NCBI GenBank assembly: GCA_013398955.1
Contig: VWPU01012277.1
Coordinates: forward strand, 118,775 to 182,774
Source: Callaeas wilsoni
Lineage: Eukaryota; Chordata; Aves; Passeriformes; Callaeidae
Reading direction: 5' to 3'
Length of the DNA stretch: 64,000 bases
The position numbers were made by a program, and so were the translations under genes. This document shows positions 11,675 through 24,474 of the stretch, piece by piece. How positions within the stretch are numbered: position 1 is the stretch's first letter; each line of letters starts with the position of its first letter. The notes beneath the pieces were generated by a model. That model was not told where the DNA came from, ran no database searches, and saw only the letters and a list, made by a program, of their open reading frames with translations.

Positions 11675-11816
11675 GCTATCACTGGAGATATTCAAGAACC
11701 ATCTGGATGCAACCCTGTGCCATGTGCTTTAGGATGACCCTGCTTGAGCAAGGAGGTTGGACCAGCTGAACCGCTGTGGTCCCTTCCAGCCTGACCCATT
11801 CTGTGATTCTGTGATT
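11675..11816 (+). mobile_element. CR1 LINE 3' end fragment
   Basis: About 140 bp of the CR1 3' region: CACTGGAGATATTCAAGAAC, then TGCTTGAGCAAGGAGGTTGG, then GTCCCTTCCAGCCTGACCC. It ends in the CR1-type octamer tail ATTCTGTG repeated at 11798-11816. The subfamily resembles the longer copy at 31410-32558. It is 5'-truncated. Confidence 0.92.
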
Positions 11817-12169
11817 ATTGAGACTGAACTCATGTAAACTTTGGATGGAAAGACACCAAATATAATGTGCAACCAGCATGAACAGGTTATTTGTGCAATC
11901 TGCTGGCATGTTTAGGTAACTGTCATGAACAACTGCATTAATGCAACTGAAAATGTTTCTATTGGCAGTGACTATGAAACCTTGAAGCTCCCCACGGGAG
12001 CTGTCCCCTTACCGACCATCCCAAAACTCTCTGGTCTCTTATGATTTGGGTAGAAAATATTTACATGCATTTCTTATGGAGTCATATAAGAAATATCATG
12101 TAAGTGCTGTTTTTTTCTCTATATGTTCTGAAAAAGTGTTTTGAGGTTTTTTCCCCTCAATTTGACTTT
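11817..12169. other. Short noncoding interval
   Basis: About 350 bp of AT-rich sequence between a CR1 tail and an LTR. Nothing else is seen. Confidence 0.6.
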
Positions 12170-12174
12170 ATAGT
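12170..12174 (+). other. Target-site duplication, left copy (ATAGT)
   Basis: ATAGT here is repeated exactly at 12780-12784 on the other side of the LTR. Five-base duplications are typical of ERVL-group integrases. Confidence 0.85.
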
Positions 12175-12779
12175 TGTCCTGGGTTGCAGTGTATTCTATT
12201 ACCCTCTTCAGGAGCTGTTAAAACCAGGTGGGGCTGTGTCCCTTGCCTCCTCTCTCTGGACTATCTTCTCTTAATGGGCCAGCTGTCGGAACCAGCTGGG
12301 GCAGGGTTCCTTATCTCTCCCATGCCCCATCCTTCCTCTAGGGGGGATATCTCCTGTTAATGGGCCATCCAGTCTCACCACATGACTGATAAAATTACAT
12401 CCTCCCATTGTGAGATGCTCTGCCCAGAGGGAGGAACCAAGCATCCCATCCTGGATATAAGCTAAGATTTCGAACACCAGAGGCAGCCCTTACCTACTGG
12501 ATTCCCAGAGGCCAAGAGCTACCACTGGACCTTCAGGTGAAGACCAGACCTCTTCTACAGGATCACTGCTTCAACAGAACCATCTTCAACGGAACGCTGG
12601 AGGACTGCAGCCATCATTTTATTGGACTGCTACCAACACCCTGACTGACAGGGTGTCAGGTTGTATCCTGACTCTGTCAGTGGTTTCTTTTTTGTACTAT
12701 TGCATTTATTTTAGTTTTTCCTATTAAATTGTACTTCTGACTTGGAGTTTCTCACTGGTTTTGCTTTCAAACCAGCACA
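12175..12779 (+). mobile_element. Solo ERVL-type LTR with intact target duplication
   Basis: A 605-bp element begins TGTCCTGGGTT and ends AACCAGCACA, so the termini are inverted and of TG...CA form. It is flanked by perfect 5-bp duplications ATAGT (12170-12174 and 12780-12784). A TATA-like TATAA at 12456-12460 and an ATTAAA polyadenylation signal at 12723-12728 give the expected U3-R-U5 order. A T-rich stretch precedes the signal. Twice it carries the phrase TTAATGGGCCA (about 12273 and 12358), suggesting an internal duplication in U3. No internal retroviral region is present, so the copy is a product of LTR-LTR recombination. It differs in sequence from the LTRs at 22759 and 27149. Confidence 0.92.
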
Positions 12780-12784
12780 ATAGT
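12780..12784 (+). other. Target-site duplication, right copy (ATAGT)
   Basis: An exact repeat of 12170-12174; together the two fix both edges of the LTR. Confidence 0.85.
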
Positions 12785-15700
12785 GTAAAGCAAGAAGAAA
12801 CAAAACTGTTGAATAATGCTTTGATGTTCAATATTATTACCCAGTATAAACAAAGTGCAAAACTAAAAGCAGAGTTAAGCCTTTTGCAGAATTGAGGTTT
12901 AAAAAGCAATTAAAACTAATGAAAAATATGTATTGGGCTAACAATACATAGGAACTCAATCCATGGCACTAGCAATATATAACTACATTCATAATGTTGA
13001 GAAAACAAAACACTCTGGTACTGGGACAGGCCCTTTCGAGTGACATTAGAATTTCCTGGACGGTTGGTCCGGTTACGATTGCGATGGATCCTTCTCTTTG
13101 GCCAGAACGTCTGGTGATACGGACATGGCCATTACAGGGTGTGATTTACCCAGCTGACAGATACGCTTTCTTCCTTTGATGCACTGCACAGTGTCTAATA
13201 CAGGCCAGAGTGTTTCCTCTAGTTTGCTATCCCTGCAGCCCCGTTAGCAGCACAAAAGCCCTGTCATGTGGGTAACTGACTGGCAGGGAATTCCATAGGT
13301 ATGAGGAGCTCTAAACCATCACACCCTGACCTTCATCTTGGCCGTGGGAAAGGCACTGCACTATTGTAGCTGCAGGCACTTGAGCAGCCTGCAGAGGACT
13401 TCTAGTCACTGGTTTTCTAACAACTGCCCTCCAAAGATGTGCCTCAGTCTCACAACTGCTTGTTGTATGATCACAAGATTTCATGCCAATACTTGCAGAA
13501 AAAATTTGCATCAGGAAATCCAAAAGCAGCAAGGATATGGGAGAACTCTTTGGTCCTGTGGTTTTCATTCAGCAAATAAAACATGCCTCAGATACTTCAG
13601 TTCCTTGAATCTATGTCACGTCAGTGTTGAAATCCAGGAAATAATCAATTCAAGTGTGGAGAGCACTCCTACTACACTTTGGAAAATATCCCATTTTTGT
13701 CTTCCAAAAAAAATTCCCAGATTTTGCCATTATAAATAGAAGCTTTTTTGAATTCCTAATTATTAAAAAACTCCCAGCAAATGTAGAGAGCAAAACTGAA
13801 AAAAATGCTTTCTCTTGTAAGATTAAAATTTGACTTAAACTACCTGTTCACAAAAACTATTACTTTTTCTTCTCCGTTCCAAACTGGAAAGAAAAAAATC
13901 TCCTTAAATCCTTATGGAACAGGAAAAACTTGTTTGAAGTAGCTGAATGCATCATTCCCATGTAGATGATATGCAAAAAAATTTAGGAAATGTCCCTGTT
14001 TCTTAACCAAAGAAATCAGGATTGATTAGACAAAAAGAGAAAATGATCAATTGGATGAAAACAGAAAATAATCACTCTGTATAAGCATGTGTGGGAGCAG
14101 GACAAAAGTTCCACCAGATATTACAGCAGTGGAAGGCTACTATCTTCTACCCCTGATGGGAAGTTGTATTCATGCTTGACTGATCTCTAGTTCAAAGTAA
14201 TCTACAAACACTGAGTATTTCAAATATCATACTGAGGTAGTGAGCTGTTCTTCTTCCTGCGGGCTGTTTACAGATTGCCTGCTGGACCTGTCTTGCAGAG
14301 AGGTCAAACAACTTGCATAGGGTCGTGGAAGGAAAAAAAGTGTTTCACTGCAGTATTAGCTTTCAGTCCAGTGCTCAGAAGACTGAACTATTTTCTTATT
14401 AACCTAACAGTTTTGGGGAGTTTTCAACATATCGCAAAAGAAAAACACAAACAAAAAAACAAAGAGAAAACACCTGTTGTTTAATAGTCAGCCTCTAAAT
14501 GAGAAAGATGTCACTTTTCTAAACATCTCTTCACATATTTTCTCTGTTCTTATATTCATACTTTAAAATGTCTGTTTAAATACAGTGAGACTATAATATT
14601 TACATCTCTGCCAGGTGTGATGCACTAATATGGTGGAATAAGAAAGGCAGTAAATGTTCCTGTGCTCCTTTTACTTTATGTTGTTTTGACATAGCCCATT
14701 TGCAGGAGACTGATCTACTGCTTCATCCACGTTTGAGTGGAAATGAGGCAGAGCTTACATTAGTAGAGGAAGGAACACAGTGAAAAGATGCCACCCTTTG
14801 CTCTAACTTTCTGTTTAGTTGTTACATGTCCTTCCATGTTTTCACATCCATGGGCTTACCCTTAGAACACTCTTATCTTTTTGCAAACCCATGTATGCAT
14901 TCCAGTGTGTCAAAAGTCATGTCGGTATTAAGTGTATAGGCACTGAAGTGTAAGTATGGAAGAACATTTCCATCTAAATGGTCCGTACAAGAACTGTCAA
15001 ACCTTTAAACAATATATTCTGCTGTCAGTGAAAATAGAAAAGCATCTTGCAGGGTTCATTTATACATGAGGAATGGAGTTGCCATCACACAGTAAATCTG
15101 AGTTCATAGTACCCACGCTTTTTGTTCCCCCTCTTTGTTATCATAGAGAGGAAGACTGAACACTTTTAAACTGAAGAGAGTGGAAGAAAAAACTAAAATG
15201 GCAAGAACGACATAATGAAATATTACAAAGGAGAAAAGCTATGAGTCAAGAGGAGCTGCGTATACAAAATCTGTTTCACTGGTTCACAGGGTACCCGCAG
15301 TCAACAGTGTGTCTGCCCAACCCACATGGACATACTCAGAGGTGAGCCTTCAGCTCCCTGAGAACCTGCATGGGTGGGATGTCACGCCCCAGGTAAGAAA
15401 GTCCACCAGAAGACCAGTGGATCTGAAGCAATTACTACTTTCTTCTTTTGTCCCAGGGAATCTTTCTCTGAAATGCAGATTAAACCTCAGGCCTTCTGTT
15501 TGTGTCCATACCTTCTTTTGTCTCTGTTAGCTCCATAAAAGTGCAGTACAGTTTTATTGACTGACAGTCTCATTTTATGAAATGTGCTAAGAATGAAGAT
15601 AGATTTTGAACCATAAATTTAGTCTATAGGTCTATCTAGATAGGAACACACCTTACCTCCAACCTAAAGCACTTCAATATTTCTAAGGTTTTAATTTTTA

Positions 15701-16514
15701 TAGCATCCACATTTTTAAACATGAAAGTCTTTCAGAATGCTTAAGCAGAATGCCTTTCTGTAACTTGATGTCAATGGATTACCCACAGTAGCTGATCAGA
15801 GTAAAGTTTACAATGTACCAAATGCACAAAGCTAAGGAGATGCTGAAACTGAAGACCAGTAAATGAAATAAAATTCCCCAATGCAGATGCATTTTCTAGT
15901 AGAAAGAATTCTCTGTGCTTCCTTAGGGATTAGGAAGAAGTTACTTAAAACTAACTTTGAAATTCTTTTGACCTCAATCACTACACTATGATCTCATCCT
16001 TTCATGTTTTTTGTTGGTTTTGTTTTGTGCTGTCGGTTTTGTTTTAAAGTGCCTTAAATTTTGAGTTCTTTCAAGAATGTCAGACTCTCCAGGATAAATT
16101 ACCTCCTGTCACTTGGTCAGAATGCAGTAGGACCTTTATAAAAGTTTACTGAAATATCTGGGATTTTCTGAAGAATTCAACATCTTGCTTCAAACATCCA
16201 TATTAATACTTCTATTTTATACTAAATAAGATGTGAGGAACACTGTTGTATGAGCTAAAAGTCAAAAAGGGCAATATCCACATTCCTGTTACCTTCCCAC
16301 TGGAGTTACAGAGCAGATTTTCCATTTAATATTCATGGGGATTAAGCTCTGCTGAAAGCATTTCTTCTGACAGAGAGAAGGCAAGGCTATTACGGAAATT
16401 TGCTAATGGTATAAATACCATTTCCAGCTGGATTTTTTGTAGCACATTCTGCAGCCTGCAAGCTGACTTTTTCTTAGAGAATAAGAAGGAACTGGTTCAG
16501 GTCTACTCAAGAAG
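12785..16514. other. Noncoding interval with one CpG-dense patch
   Basis: Mostly AT-rich with no recognised repeat. The exception is the CpG patch at 13037-13165, listed separately. A 133-codon forward frame at 13338-13739 overlaps an 85-codon reverse frame and shows no domain, so it is not called a gene. Confidence 0.55.
13037..13165. other. CpG-dense patch of unknown origin
   Basis: Eight CpG dinucleotides occur in about 130 bp while the surrounding kilobases have almost none. Both strands are partly open across it: a forward frame at 12994-13179, and a reverse frame that reads about 30 codons. No known protein, RNA gene, LTR or LINE is recognised. It may be a piece of a young insertion, an endogenous viral fragment, or a constrained element that escaped methylation decay. 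Confidence 0.35.
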
Positions 16515-16773
16515 AGTAACGGCTTTAAGATGAAAGAAAATATGTTGAATTAGGTGTTAGGAAGACATTCATAACTGTGAAGGTGTTGAGGCCCTGGAAC
16601 AGGTTGCCCAGAGAAGTTGTGGATGCCCCGTCTCCAGTAGTGCTCAAAGCCAGGCTGGATGGGGCATTGAGCAACTTGTTCTACTGGAAGGTGCCCTGCC
16701 CATGGCTGGAGGCTTGGAACTAAAGGATCTTTTAAGTTCCTTTAAACACAAACCGTTCTATAATTCAGTGATA
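16515..16773 (+). mobile_element. CR1 LINE 3' end fragment
   Basis: About 260 bp of CR1 3' sequence containing CCTGGAACAGGTTGCCCAGA, GTGGATGCCCC, TGCTCAAAGCCAGGCTGGAT, and a degenerate octamer-like tail (CGTTCTATAATTCAGTGATA) at its 3' end. It belongs to the same subfamily as the tail at 6336-6430 (opposite strand) and the nested copy at 49380-49617. Mutations throughout indicate a moderately old copy. Confidence 0.93.
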
Positions 16774-19700
16774 CGCTATGAGGATGTACCGTATTGGCCA
16801 TACATAGCAAAATGTAGGCGGATAAAACTTAGCTTAAAGAGCCTTCCTCAGCATCTGGACTCTTCTGCTACTATTTAATTTTTGACTATAGGCCCTAGGC
16901 TCTTACAGAATTAGAACTCGGCAGGGGTTTAGTACATAAATTTTGGCCTGAAGCACAGAAACCAACGTTTCTACATTTAGACCTTTAGTGGATTGACCCA
17001 TTTTGGACTTAAATCTTCAGAGGGAAATTGAATACGCATTAAACATAAAATGTGTAATTCCACTTCTGTCCCTTTTAAAATGTATTTACTTATGCTTCAG
17101 CTGCATGGCCATAAGAATTTGCATTTTTCCTTTGGAAGGGCTTCAACAAAGAGTCCAGAGAATACTTGAATTCTAACTGCCCTCTTGCTGAACTATTTGA
17201 CACACTCATTAAATGTGAAATATGGATTTGGATGTCTTCTGCACTAAGAAAGAACTAAATACAAGTTTCTCACTTCCTGCATGGGTGAGCTATTAAAATA
17301 GCTACTAATTAAGGAGTAGTAGAATACACACAGTGCAAGCTACAGAGATACTGCCTCAAATGAAATGGGATGTGACAGCAACATTTTGTAAGGAGCCCAG
17401 GGTAGCAAACATAGAGAATAGCCCAAGCTCACCTCCTGGACTGAGTCAGCCACAGGAAACAGGCAAACAGATTATTAAACTGAATCATCTAAGAAAGACT
17501 GTGTTAGAGAAAAGGCTGAGCGTCACAGAGCATGACAATGGGACAGCTGGTTTGTGCATGTGTATGAGCAGAAGTCCTGCCAAGCACCCACCTGAGACAG
17601 GCATCTTGAGGACCTTTCTTGTGATCTTGGTGTACTTTAATGGCTAAACCTTTGGTTTGTTGACCGTCTTCTATTTTGCCAACAGGACTCTGCACTACAT
17701 TTCTTTCTAAACATTTTCTTCACCCACTCAGAAAGGAATGATTTCCTGAAGTAGTTTACAATAGTCAGGAAACTCAGGATGACGTTTCCAATTGTGGCTG
17801 AAACCATCAACTTAAGTTATTACATGAAATCTCTGTTCTCTGTGGCAATACTTGGATTAGGGTTTAGTTGCTTTTATTGTGGAAGCTTGAAATGTCTTTC
17901 TTAAAGCTTTTATTGCCTTATAAAGCAGAATACTTACTGTACTACAGAACTTCGATTTTAAAATGTTTTAAAATTAAATATATTAAAATGTCTAGCCTAC
18001 TATTCAACAAAAAGAAAGAACATTATTGACCACTTAGAAATTTAATGTTTACCACAAGAAACAACAATATCCTTACAGCACAAAAATATTATTTTAAGGG
18101 ACAGTTATGAGTTGAATGGGCTTTTTTTTCCTCCACTGTATAAGAAGTAAGTAGTGTCTGAACCTCTGCATACAGAACAGAAAAACAAGCTTATTAGATA
18201 TAATCCTTGCTTTGCTAAGTGTCAAAACATATTTATTCTGGAAATAAATAGGATCACAGTAAGGAATGGCAAGGACTGATTTTCATGATCATAAATATAA
18301 AGAATTTATGTTCTATTGGCCTCAATGAAAGATGACAATATCATCACTTTATGGCTTTAAAGTTTCTTTAATAAGGAAAGATGTGATAGGGAGATCCTGT
18401 ATTTAATTTTCTATTTCAGTTCATTACTGAAGAGTGTTTTATGGTAATTACCATTAGACCAAAGAAGATGTGACATAAAAATGTCTAGTTTTAATAGAGA
18501 AGTCTGAAGAGATGTTGTCTTTTACTTTACTGGGATTTTTATGTGGTTGGTTTCCTCTCAGTTCTCATGGTGTGATACAGCAGTGTTAGGATGGGGCATG
18601 ATGAGCAAAGTATCTGACTAATGCTTCTTGCATTCTTACTGGCTTTGTAGCTTTAAATATCCTACGAGTATACTCAGTCTGGACTATGAGCCATGAGACA
18701 ATGTCATATTTTTGTCTGTCTTTTGCAGTACATCCAGCACCTAGCTCCATTTCATTCAGTGTTTTGAATTAATTTTTAAATGTGCTTATGGTTTTCTTCT
18801 TTCTCTTTTTTAAAATTTTACTCTGATATAACTTTATCATTCATGATGAGGAGAAAATGCAAAATGCTAATAAAATCTTTAGAAGAATTAACAACGTCCT
18901 TATTCAAATCCCTTTTCTGCATCTCTCTTTGTATCCGTCTGCATACACACTGTCTAGACAGTAACTGGATGCCTCTTTAAAATATTAATGGAAAATATAC
19001 ATAGAAAGTAAACTCACAAATGATTCAGAGTCAATTTTGATACATGTTCAAAAGCTGAAGAAACTCAGAAATGCAACTTTCTGCATTCATTCCTGTAGTG
19101 CCTTCAAAGTGCTCTAAGATAGCTCTATACACATTCGCTATTCCTTTTGTATTCACTTTCGTGTTAAATTTGCTGCCAACTAAATTCCTTTTTCTAGTAG
19201 TTTGTAAACACATCTGTTGAGCAGAAAAAGGAAACCACCAGCGGTTCATTTCACATATTCCTAACAAATGTTCAGGAAAATGTGACTTGCCTTCACCATT
19301 GATCTTGCTGGACTTGGATGAAATTCGTCTTGGCAGTGAGGAGTATTCTTTTTACACACTTGCCCTCTGCTTCTTACTAAAAAGAAAAAAAAAAACAATG
19401 AGAATTTGAAAGTTGTCATCATTGTTGTTTAATAAGTTCAGAGAACTATAAAAATAAAACAGCAGATATTTCTAATATTATTATTTAACAATGTTTTCTG
19501 ATTATTAAAACTATTATACAGCCTGAATTACAAATTATGTTGATGTTGGGTATAAGTGACTTTTCCCTGTTTCATGCTCGTGCTGAAAGCATGCTCATTC
19601 ATATAGCAGTAGGATTTGTATGCTAAGAAATGTGATACATTTGCCAAAGACAGAAACAACTACATATAAATATTGAATTTCTTTGGCTCTTTGATGGTCT

Positions 19701-22700
19701 TTTTCTTATTACTCTGCTTTTCTTCTCTATTATACCAAACAATGGTGGTGAAAAATAGAAACAGCAATAAGGTTTTGATAGAGTTGTGAAACAATACTCA
19801 AAGAAAGGAGTTAGCTTTGATAAGTTTTTAAAATTAATATTATTTTCAAGGATACAAACTCATCAGTATACTTATATTCTCTACATAAGACTAGAAATAA
19901 ATTAGAATTTCCAAATACCAATCTATACAGGTTTAATTACTTTCAAGACTCCTTTTGTTTAAAGCAGTGCATTAAGTTCCGAAATAGATTTAGCCTGTTG
20001 TGAATGAGCTGAGAGAGTAGACTTAGACATACTGGGTGGGAAAAGCAAGAGAAAGACAAAACCATACAGACCCATGAAATACAATCTTTTTATTTTCTTT
20101 TTTTTAAAATATTTTTGGTAAACTAAAAAGAAGGGATGTACAATCCATTTGGCTTTGCAGAAATCCTTTAATTAAGTCCACTAAAATATGCATTCACTGT
20201 ATTCAAATGAATTTTGGCTATCAGTTTTCAGGGCTCACTGCACTGAACAGTCAAACCACACCTCTGCATTGAAAGTACACTTTAATTAAATAAAAAGATG
20301 CATTTAGTTTAATTCTTCAAAAGGCCTGGAAGAGTGGGTTGAGACAGGCTGTACAATGTTTAGAAAGGCTGTCAGAGATGGGCTGCTTTTGCCGCTCTTT
20401 CTTGGAGTGGCATCACTCACAGGTGGTTACTAATGAACTGGAGCATAAGAATGTTCCTTTCTCACAGATGTTTTAAGCATCTCTGCTCTTTTCCCATCTC
20501 CCTTTAGCATTCCTTCTTTTGCAGACTCAAGCACTCCTATTACAAGCCATCCTTCCCTAGCATCCGTATTATGAACAATTTTATCTCAGGACTTTTGGCA
20601 AAACTCACACTTCCTAAAGACTATTTTAAAACTTCATCCAGGATGATTTTTTTCCTGTCTGTGGACCAGTAATTTTACAATTTCCTTGTGAATGCACAAT
20701 ATTTCAATAGGGAGATAATGTTTTCTGAATGTTTTCCTTGTGATCACAGTTTGATCCCTGGGATTGCATCTGCTCAAAACTGTCAGCCACAGTTTACATT
20801 AAATATCCTGTTTCAGCAAGCAGCACATAATAAGGAACCAATCCTCCATCTCCCTTTAAACAAAACTCCTATAACTTTAATTTGGAGCATTCAGGCTTTA
20901 CTAAAACGTAAGAACTAGTTAAATATAAGGAAAGTTGTATAATGCTGCTTGGCAGTTTGAATAGATCACTGCAGCTGTATCATTCTTGTAGCGATTTATG
21001 TTATAATATATTATTTATTTATCCCCCTCCAACCTTAGTTAACAAAAAAAGAATATATTGCAAGCAATATATTAATACAACAATGTATTGTACCTCTCTT
21101 CTCCTTAGAAGTGAAGTAGCACTCTGACTTGAATAAGTATTGTGAGAGTTACTTTTCCTTTCGTCAAACAAACGAGTTTTATCTGATGTCTTCATAGTTT
21201 TGCACCATCTAGTTTGATATGAGGCACCTCCTTCCTTCCCATCCAACTCAAGGAGTTCGTCTGATCCTGGTGAATGGGAAAGAGCCAAGAGGGTGGATGC
21301 AGTCTGCAGTGGCAGCAGGGAGTGCAGGATGGGAGCCAAGAAGGCAGGTGGGATGCTGTGGGAAGGACACCATGCCCCACACAGAGGCGCCTGGATGCAG
21401 GATGCTTTCCACTCCAACCCAGGAACACCTTGTGACTAAAGGGGAAAAAGAGAACTGTGATTAGTAAAGGCAGAGAATTCTAACATTTTCTGCAGAAAGG
21501 AATTGTTTTAAAACAATATTTTACTTTTTTTAAAAAAAATACAATTAGTTTAGAAGATCCAACTCTTGGATTTTAAGGGTCCTGATCAGCTCAGGGTACC
21601 AAGGGCATCACACATAGTGCAGGGGCATAGGGTAGCTTGTGGGGCAGAATGGCACATGCCAGCTCTGGAATTCCCACTACCAATACCATTTCCATGGCAA
21701 GGCTGCCCACAGCCAGCAGTTAAGCAGCATATTTTCTTGAGATGTTTCCCTGATCATGAACTAATGTTTTTTTTCGAAAAATCTTGTTTCACTGGATTTT
21801 TTTTGCTAACTTTATTTTTATTTTCAAACTGACAGTATATGCTCAGTAGATCTGTGGGGTTTGGATGCTCAGCTTTTTAACTATCATGTCATGGGTAAAT
21901 GAATGAGATATAGGGAAACTAAAGCCTTCCATTCCTTAGTCAGATCATTCTCCATGATTCTCTTCAGGGTGCCTTTATGCACATTATTTTTCTAAGACAA
22001 AAAAGCATATAAGGTTTGCAGTACGGCATTGAACTGCATTGACAGGTTACTGAAGGACTTGGAACTATCCAAACAAACAGCTCTGGCTTTAAATGGCCAG
22101 CGTAGGAGCGTGGATCAGACCCCAAGTAGTTCTGAATACTACCTACAGAAATAGCTCGAAATGTCTCTGTTTAGGTGTTATTAAAGTGAGCTGTTAAATT
22201 GTGTGTCTCCCTTGTCAAACACAGAGGTTTTGTGAAGAACTGGAAACAGGAATCAAAGGTTATTTGCCTGTAATCAGAGTTATATATGCTCCATATTTGA
22301 TGCATTCTTAGTGGAATATGAAACGATGGAAATATAGGCTGGTTACTTTATTTTAGTGTAAAGTATTTTGTACTGTAGGAAAAAATACTACTGTGTGTGC
22401 TACATTAAAAGACACAGAGATTTGAATGCATCCCATTAGATTTTAGATTTTTAATGAAGAGGTATCAATTGAAAATATAGTAATCCTAAACACTGCCAGC
22501 AGAGGAAAAGAAGAAATCTAGTTCATGTCAGATTTTTATGATAAAAACTTTAGGATGAATATTCAGATAACTAAGTTTTGTTCTAAAATACTAATGGTTG
22601 AAATGATAGACACCTCAAACTGCTAAGAAGAATGCTGTTTTGTACCAGCACACTGACGCAACCTTCTCTTCTATGTAAAACCTTTCTGCAATTCACTTTC

Positions 22701-22753
22701 CTGGATTCTTGCTGAAGGAGAAGCCAGACCTGCTGGGATGCCTGGCAGAAGAG
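16774..22753. other. Six-kilobase AT-rich noncoding interval
   Basis: No dispersed repeat or gene was recognised. Notable items are a 10-bp inverted repeat at 21052-21073 and a slightly GC-richer, CpG-poor block at about 21210-21440 in which short frames open on both strands, as expected in GC-richer noise. A 104-codon forward frame at 17333-17647 has no family features. Confidence 0.55.
21052..21073. repeat. 10-bp perfect inverted repeat, 2-nt spacer
   Basis: Left arm aatatattgc at 21052-21061 and right arm gcaatatatt at 21064-21073 are exact reverse complements around AA. No function is evident. Confidence 0.7.
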
Positions 22754-22758
22754 CCAGG

Positions 22759-23349
22759 TGTCCTGGTTTAATCCCTGCTGGCAACTAAGCCCCACACAGC
22801 TGCTCACTCACTCTCCCACAGCAGGATGGGGGAGAGAATCCAAAGAGTAAAAGTGAGGAAACTTGTGAGTTGAGATAAAGAGAGTTGAATAGGGAAAGCC
22901 AGAACCTACTAGCGAAGCAAAACAAGGAATTCATTTTCCACTTCCCATAGGCAAGCAGATGCTCAGCCGTCTTCAGAAGAGCAGGGCCCCATCATGCATA
23001 GCTGTGACTTGGGAGGACAAGTACCATCATTCCCAACATCCTCCCTTCCTTCCTTCCTTCCTGCCCCGGCTTTATATGCCAAGCATGACACCAAATGGTG
23101 TGGGATACCCCTTTGGTCACTTAGGGCCTGTCCCAGCTGTGTCCCCTTCCGAGTCCTTGTGCACCCCAAGCTGCTCCCTGGCGGGATGGGGTGAGAAGTA
23201 GAAAAGGCCTTGACTCTGTGAGCACTGTTCAGCAACAGCTAAAACATCCCTGTGATATCAACAGTTGTGTTTTCAGCATAAATCCAAAACACAGCCCCAT
23301 AGCATCTGCTGTGAAGAATATTAACTCTACCCCAGCCTAAACCATCTCA
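22759..23349 (+). mobile_element. Solo ERVL-type LTR (TGTCCTGGTTTAATCCC family)
   Basis: A 591-bp element opens TGTCCTGGTTTAATCCCTGC and closes near CCAGCCTAAACCATCTCA, a decayed form of the AACCAGxACA ending of these LTRs. Flanks are CCAGG (22754-22758) and GCAGG (23350-23354), a 5-bp duplication with one mismatch. Inside are a GGATGGGGGAGAGAAT segment, a CTTCC microsatellite (about 23044-23062), a TATA-like TTTATATGCC at 23071-23080, and a CATAAA near 23277 as a weak polyadenylation signal. Short open frames on both strands between 22959 and 23235 are accidents of the LTR sequence. No internal retroviral sequence is attached. Confidence 0.85.
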
Positions 23350-24434
23350 GCAGGACTGGCAGCCTCTCTCTCTTTCTTTATTCCTACTTTGGGTGTTTGT
23401 AATGGACAAGCAGTGATAGTCAGGTAGAAAAAAAAACAGAGGCAGGGAAAATTCTTAAAGTACCACAAACAACAACAAAGTTGGTTCTCAAAACAGAACA
23501 ATTTATCCTTCAGAATGAAAAAATTTATTACCAAAATTAATTTATTGCAAAAAACCCCCCAATCCTCCACAGATATATGACCACAAAATCTTTGCTTACA
23601 TTTTTTAGCAGAAAGCAAAGGGGTGTTTGATCTTTTCCAAAACACTACCAGCCCCATAACTCATTGCCCCGTTGTCACATCATGGCTACTCCCACATGCC
23701 CAGCTGATATACAACAGCCCAGAACTCCATTATTCCAACATCCCTAGCACAGTATTTCATTTGACTTGGCATAATGTTGTCCTTGAGAAAGACAGTAGAA
23801 AGCTATAAGATTTTTTTCAAAGCCAAGCTTACGCTTTGCATATTTATTTCTAAAATTCAAATTTCCAGGCTTCCTAAAATTCTAAACTTTGTCCTCTGTT
23901 CTATTTCTCACTTTCATCAGTATTACATCTATGAACACAACAAAGCGCAGTTCCCAATATTTGTTTTCTGAGCTTTGCTAACTTTGGTGGTGTTTGATCA
24001 CCTAGCTCTGGGACAAGAAAGTTCCTATATTTTATAGTGGTTAACTTATCTGGGCTTACACAAGTTTATAACGACATTATCTGTACTAACTCTGTCCTCC
24101 TCTGAAGGGTACATCGTGTTCACTACCTCCATTGAGCAATTTTCTATTGTACTGGATAATCACCTTTTATAAAAATATATTGATTTGTCTTTACCGCCTT
24201 TTAGCTACTAGTTATTCCCTCATTGCTTTACATATGAAGAAGGGTTAGCTATTTCAGACTGCTTAACTTATATAGATTGGTAAGGAAATTCCTCTGGAAC
24301 AAGTATGCAGTAGCAAACAGTGGGTCTACATATGGGGATCAATTATTGCAATCACTTTCACAGGTTTCATCCTGCTGGACCCACCAACATTTTAGATTTA
24401 AGGTCCTCTCCCTCTCCTCTTTATTCTTATAATT

Positions 24435-24474
24435 TATATATGTGTGTATATATATATATATATATGTACATATG
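24435..24474. repeat. (TA)n/(TG)n microsatellite
   Basis: An alternating pyrimidine-purine run: TATATATGTGTG, followed by about ten TA units, then TATGTACATATG. Confidence 0.9.

Noticed and set aside
13338..13739. 133-codon forward open frame
   Set aside because: It overlaps a reverse frame, has composition of noise (Cys, Ser, His, Leu mix without motifs) and no family resemblance.
21019..21464. Several 78-132 codon frames on both strands
   Set aside because: Open frames occur on both strands across a GC-richer segment; none has a recognisable domain.
22959..23235. Three 66-90 codon frames
   Set aside because: They lie wholly inside the solo LTR at 22759-23349 and derive from its noncoding sequence.
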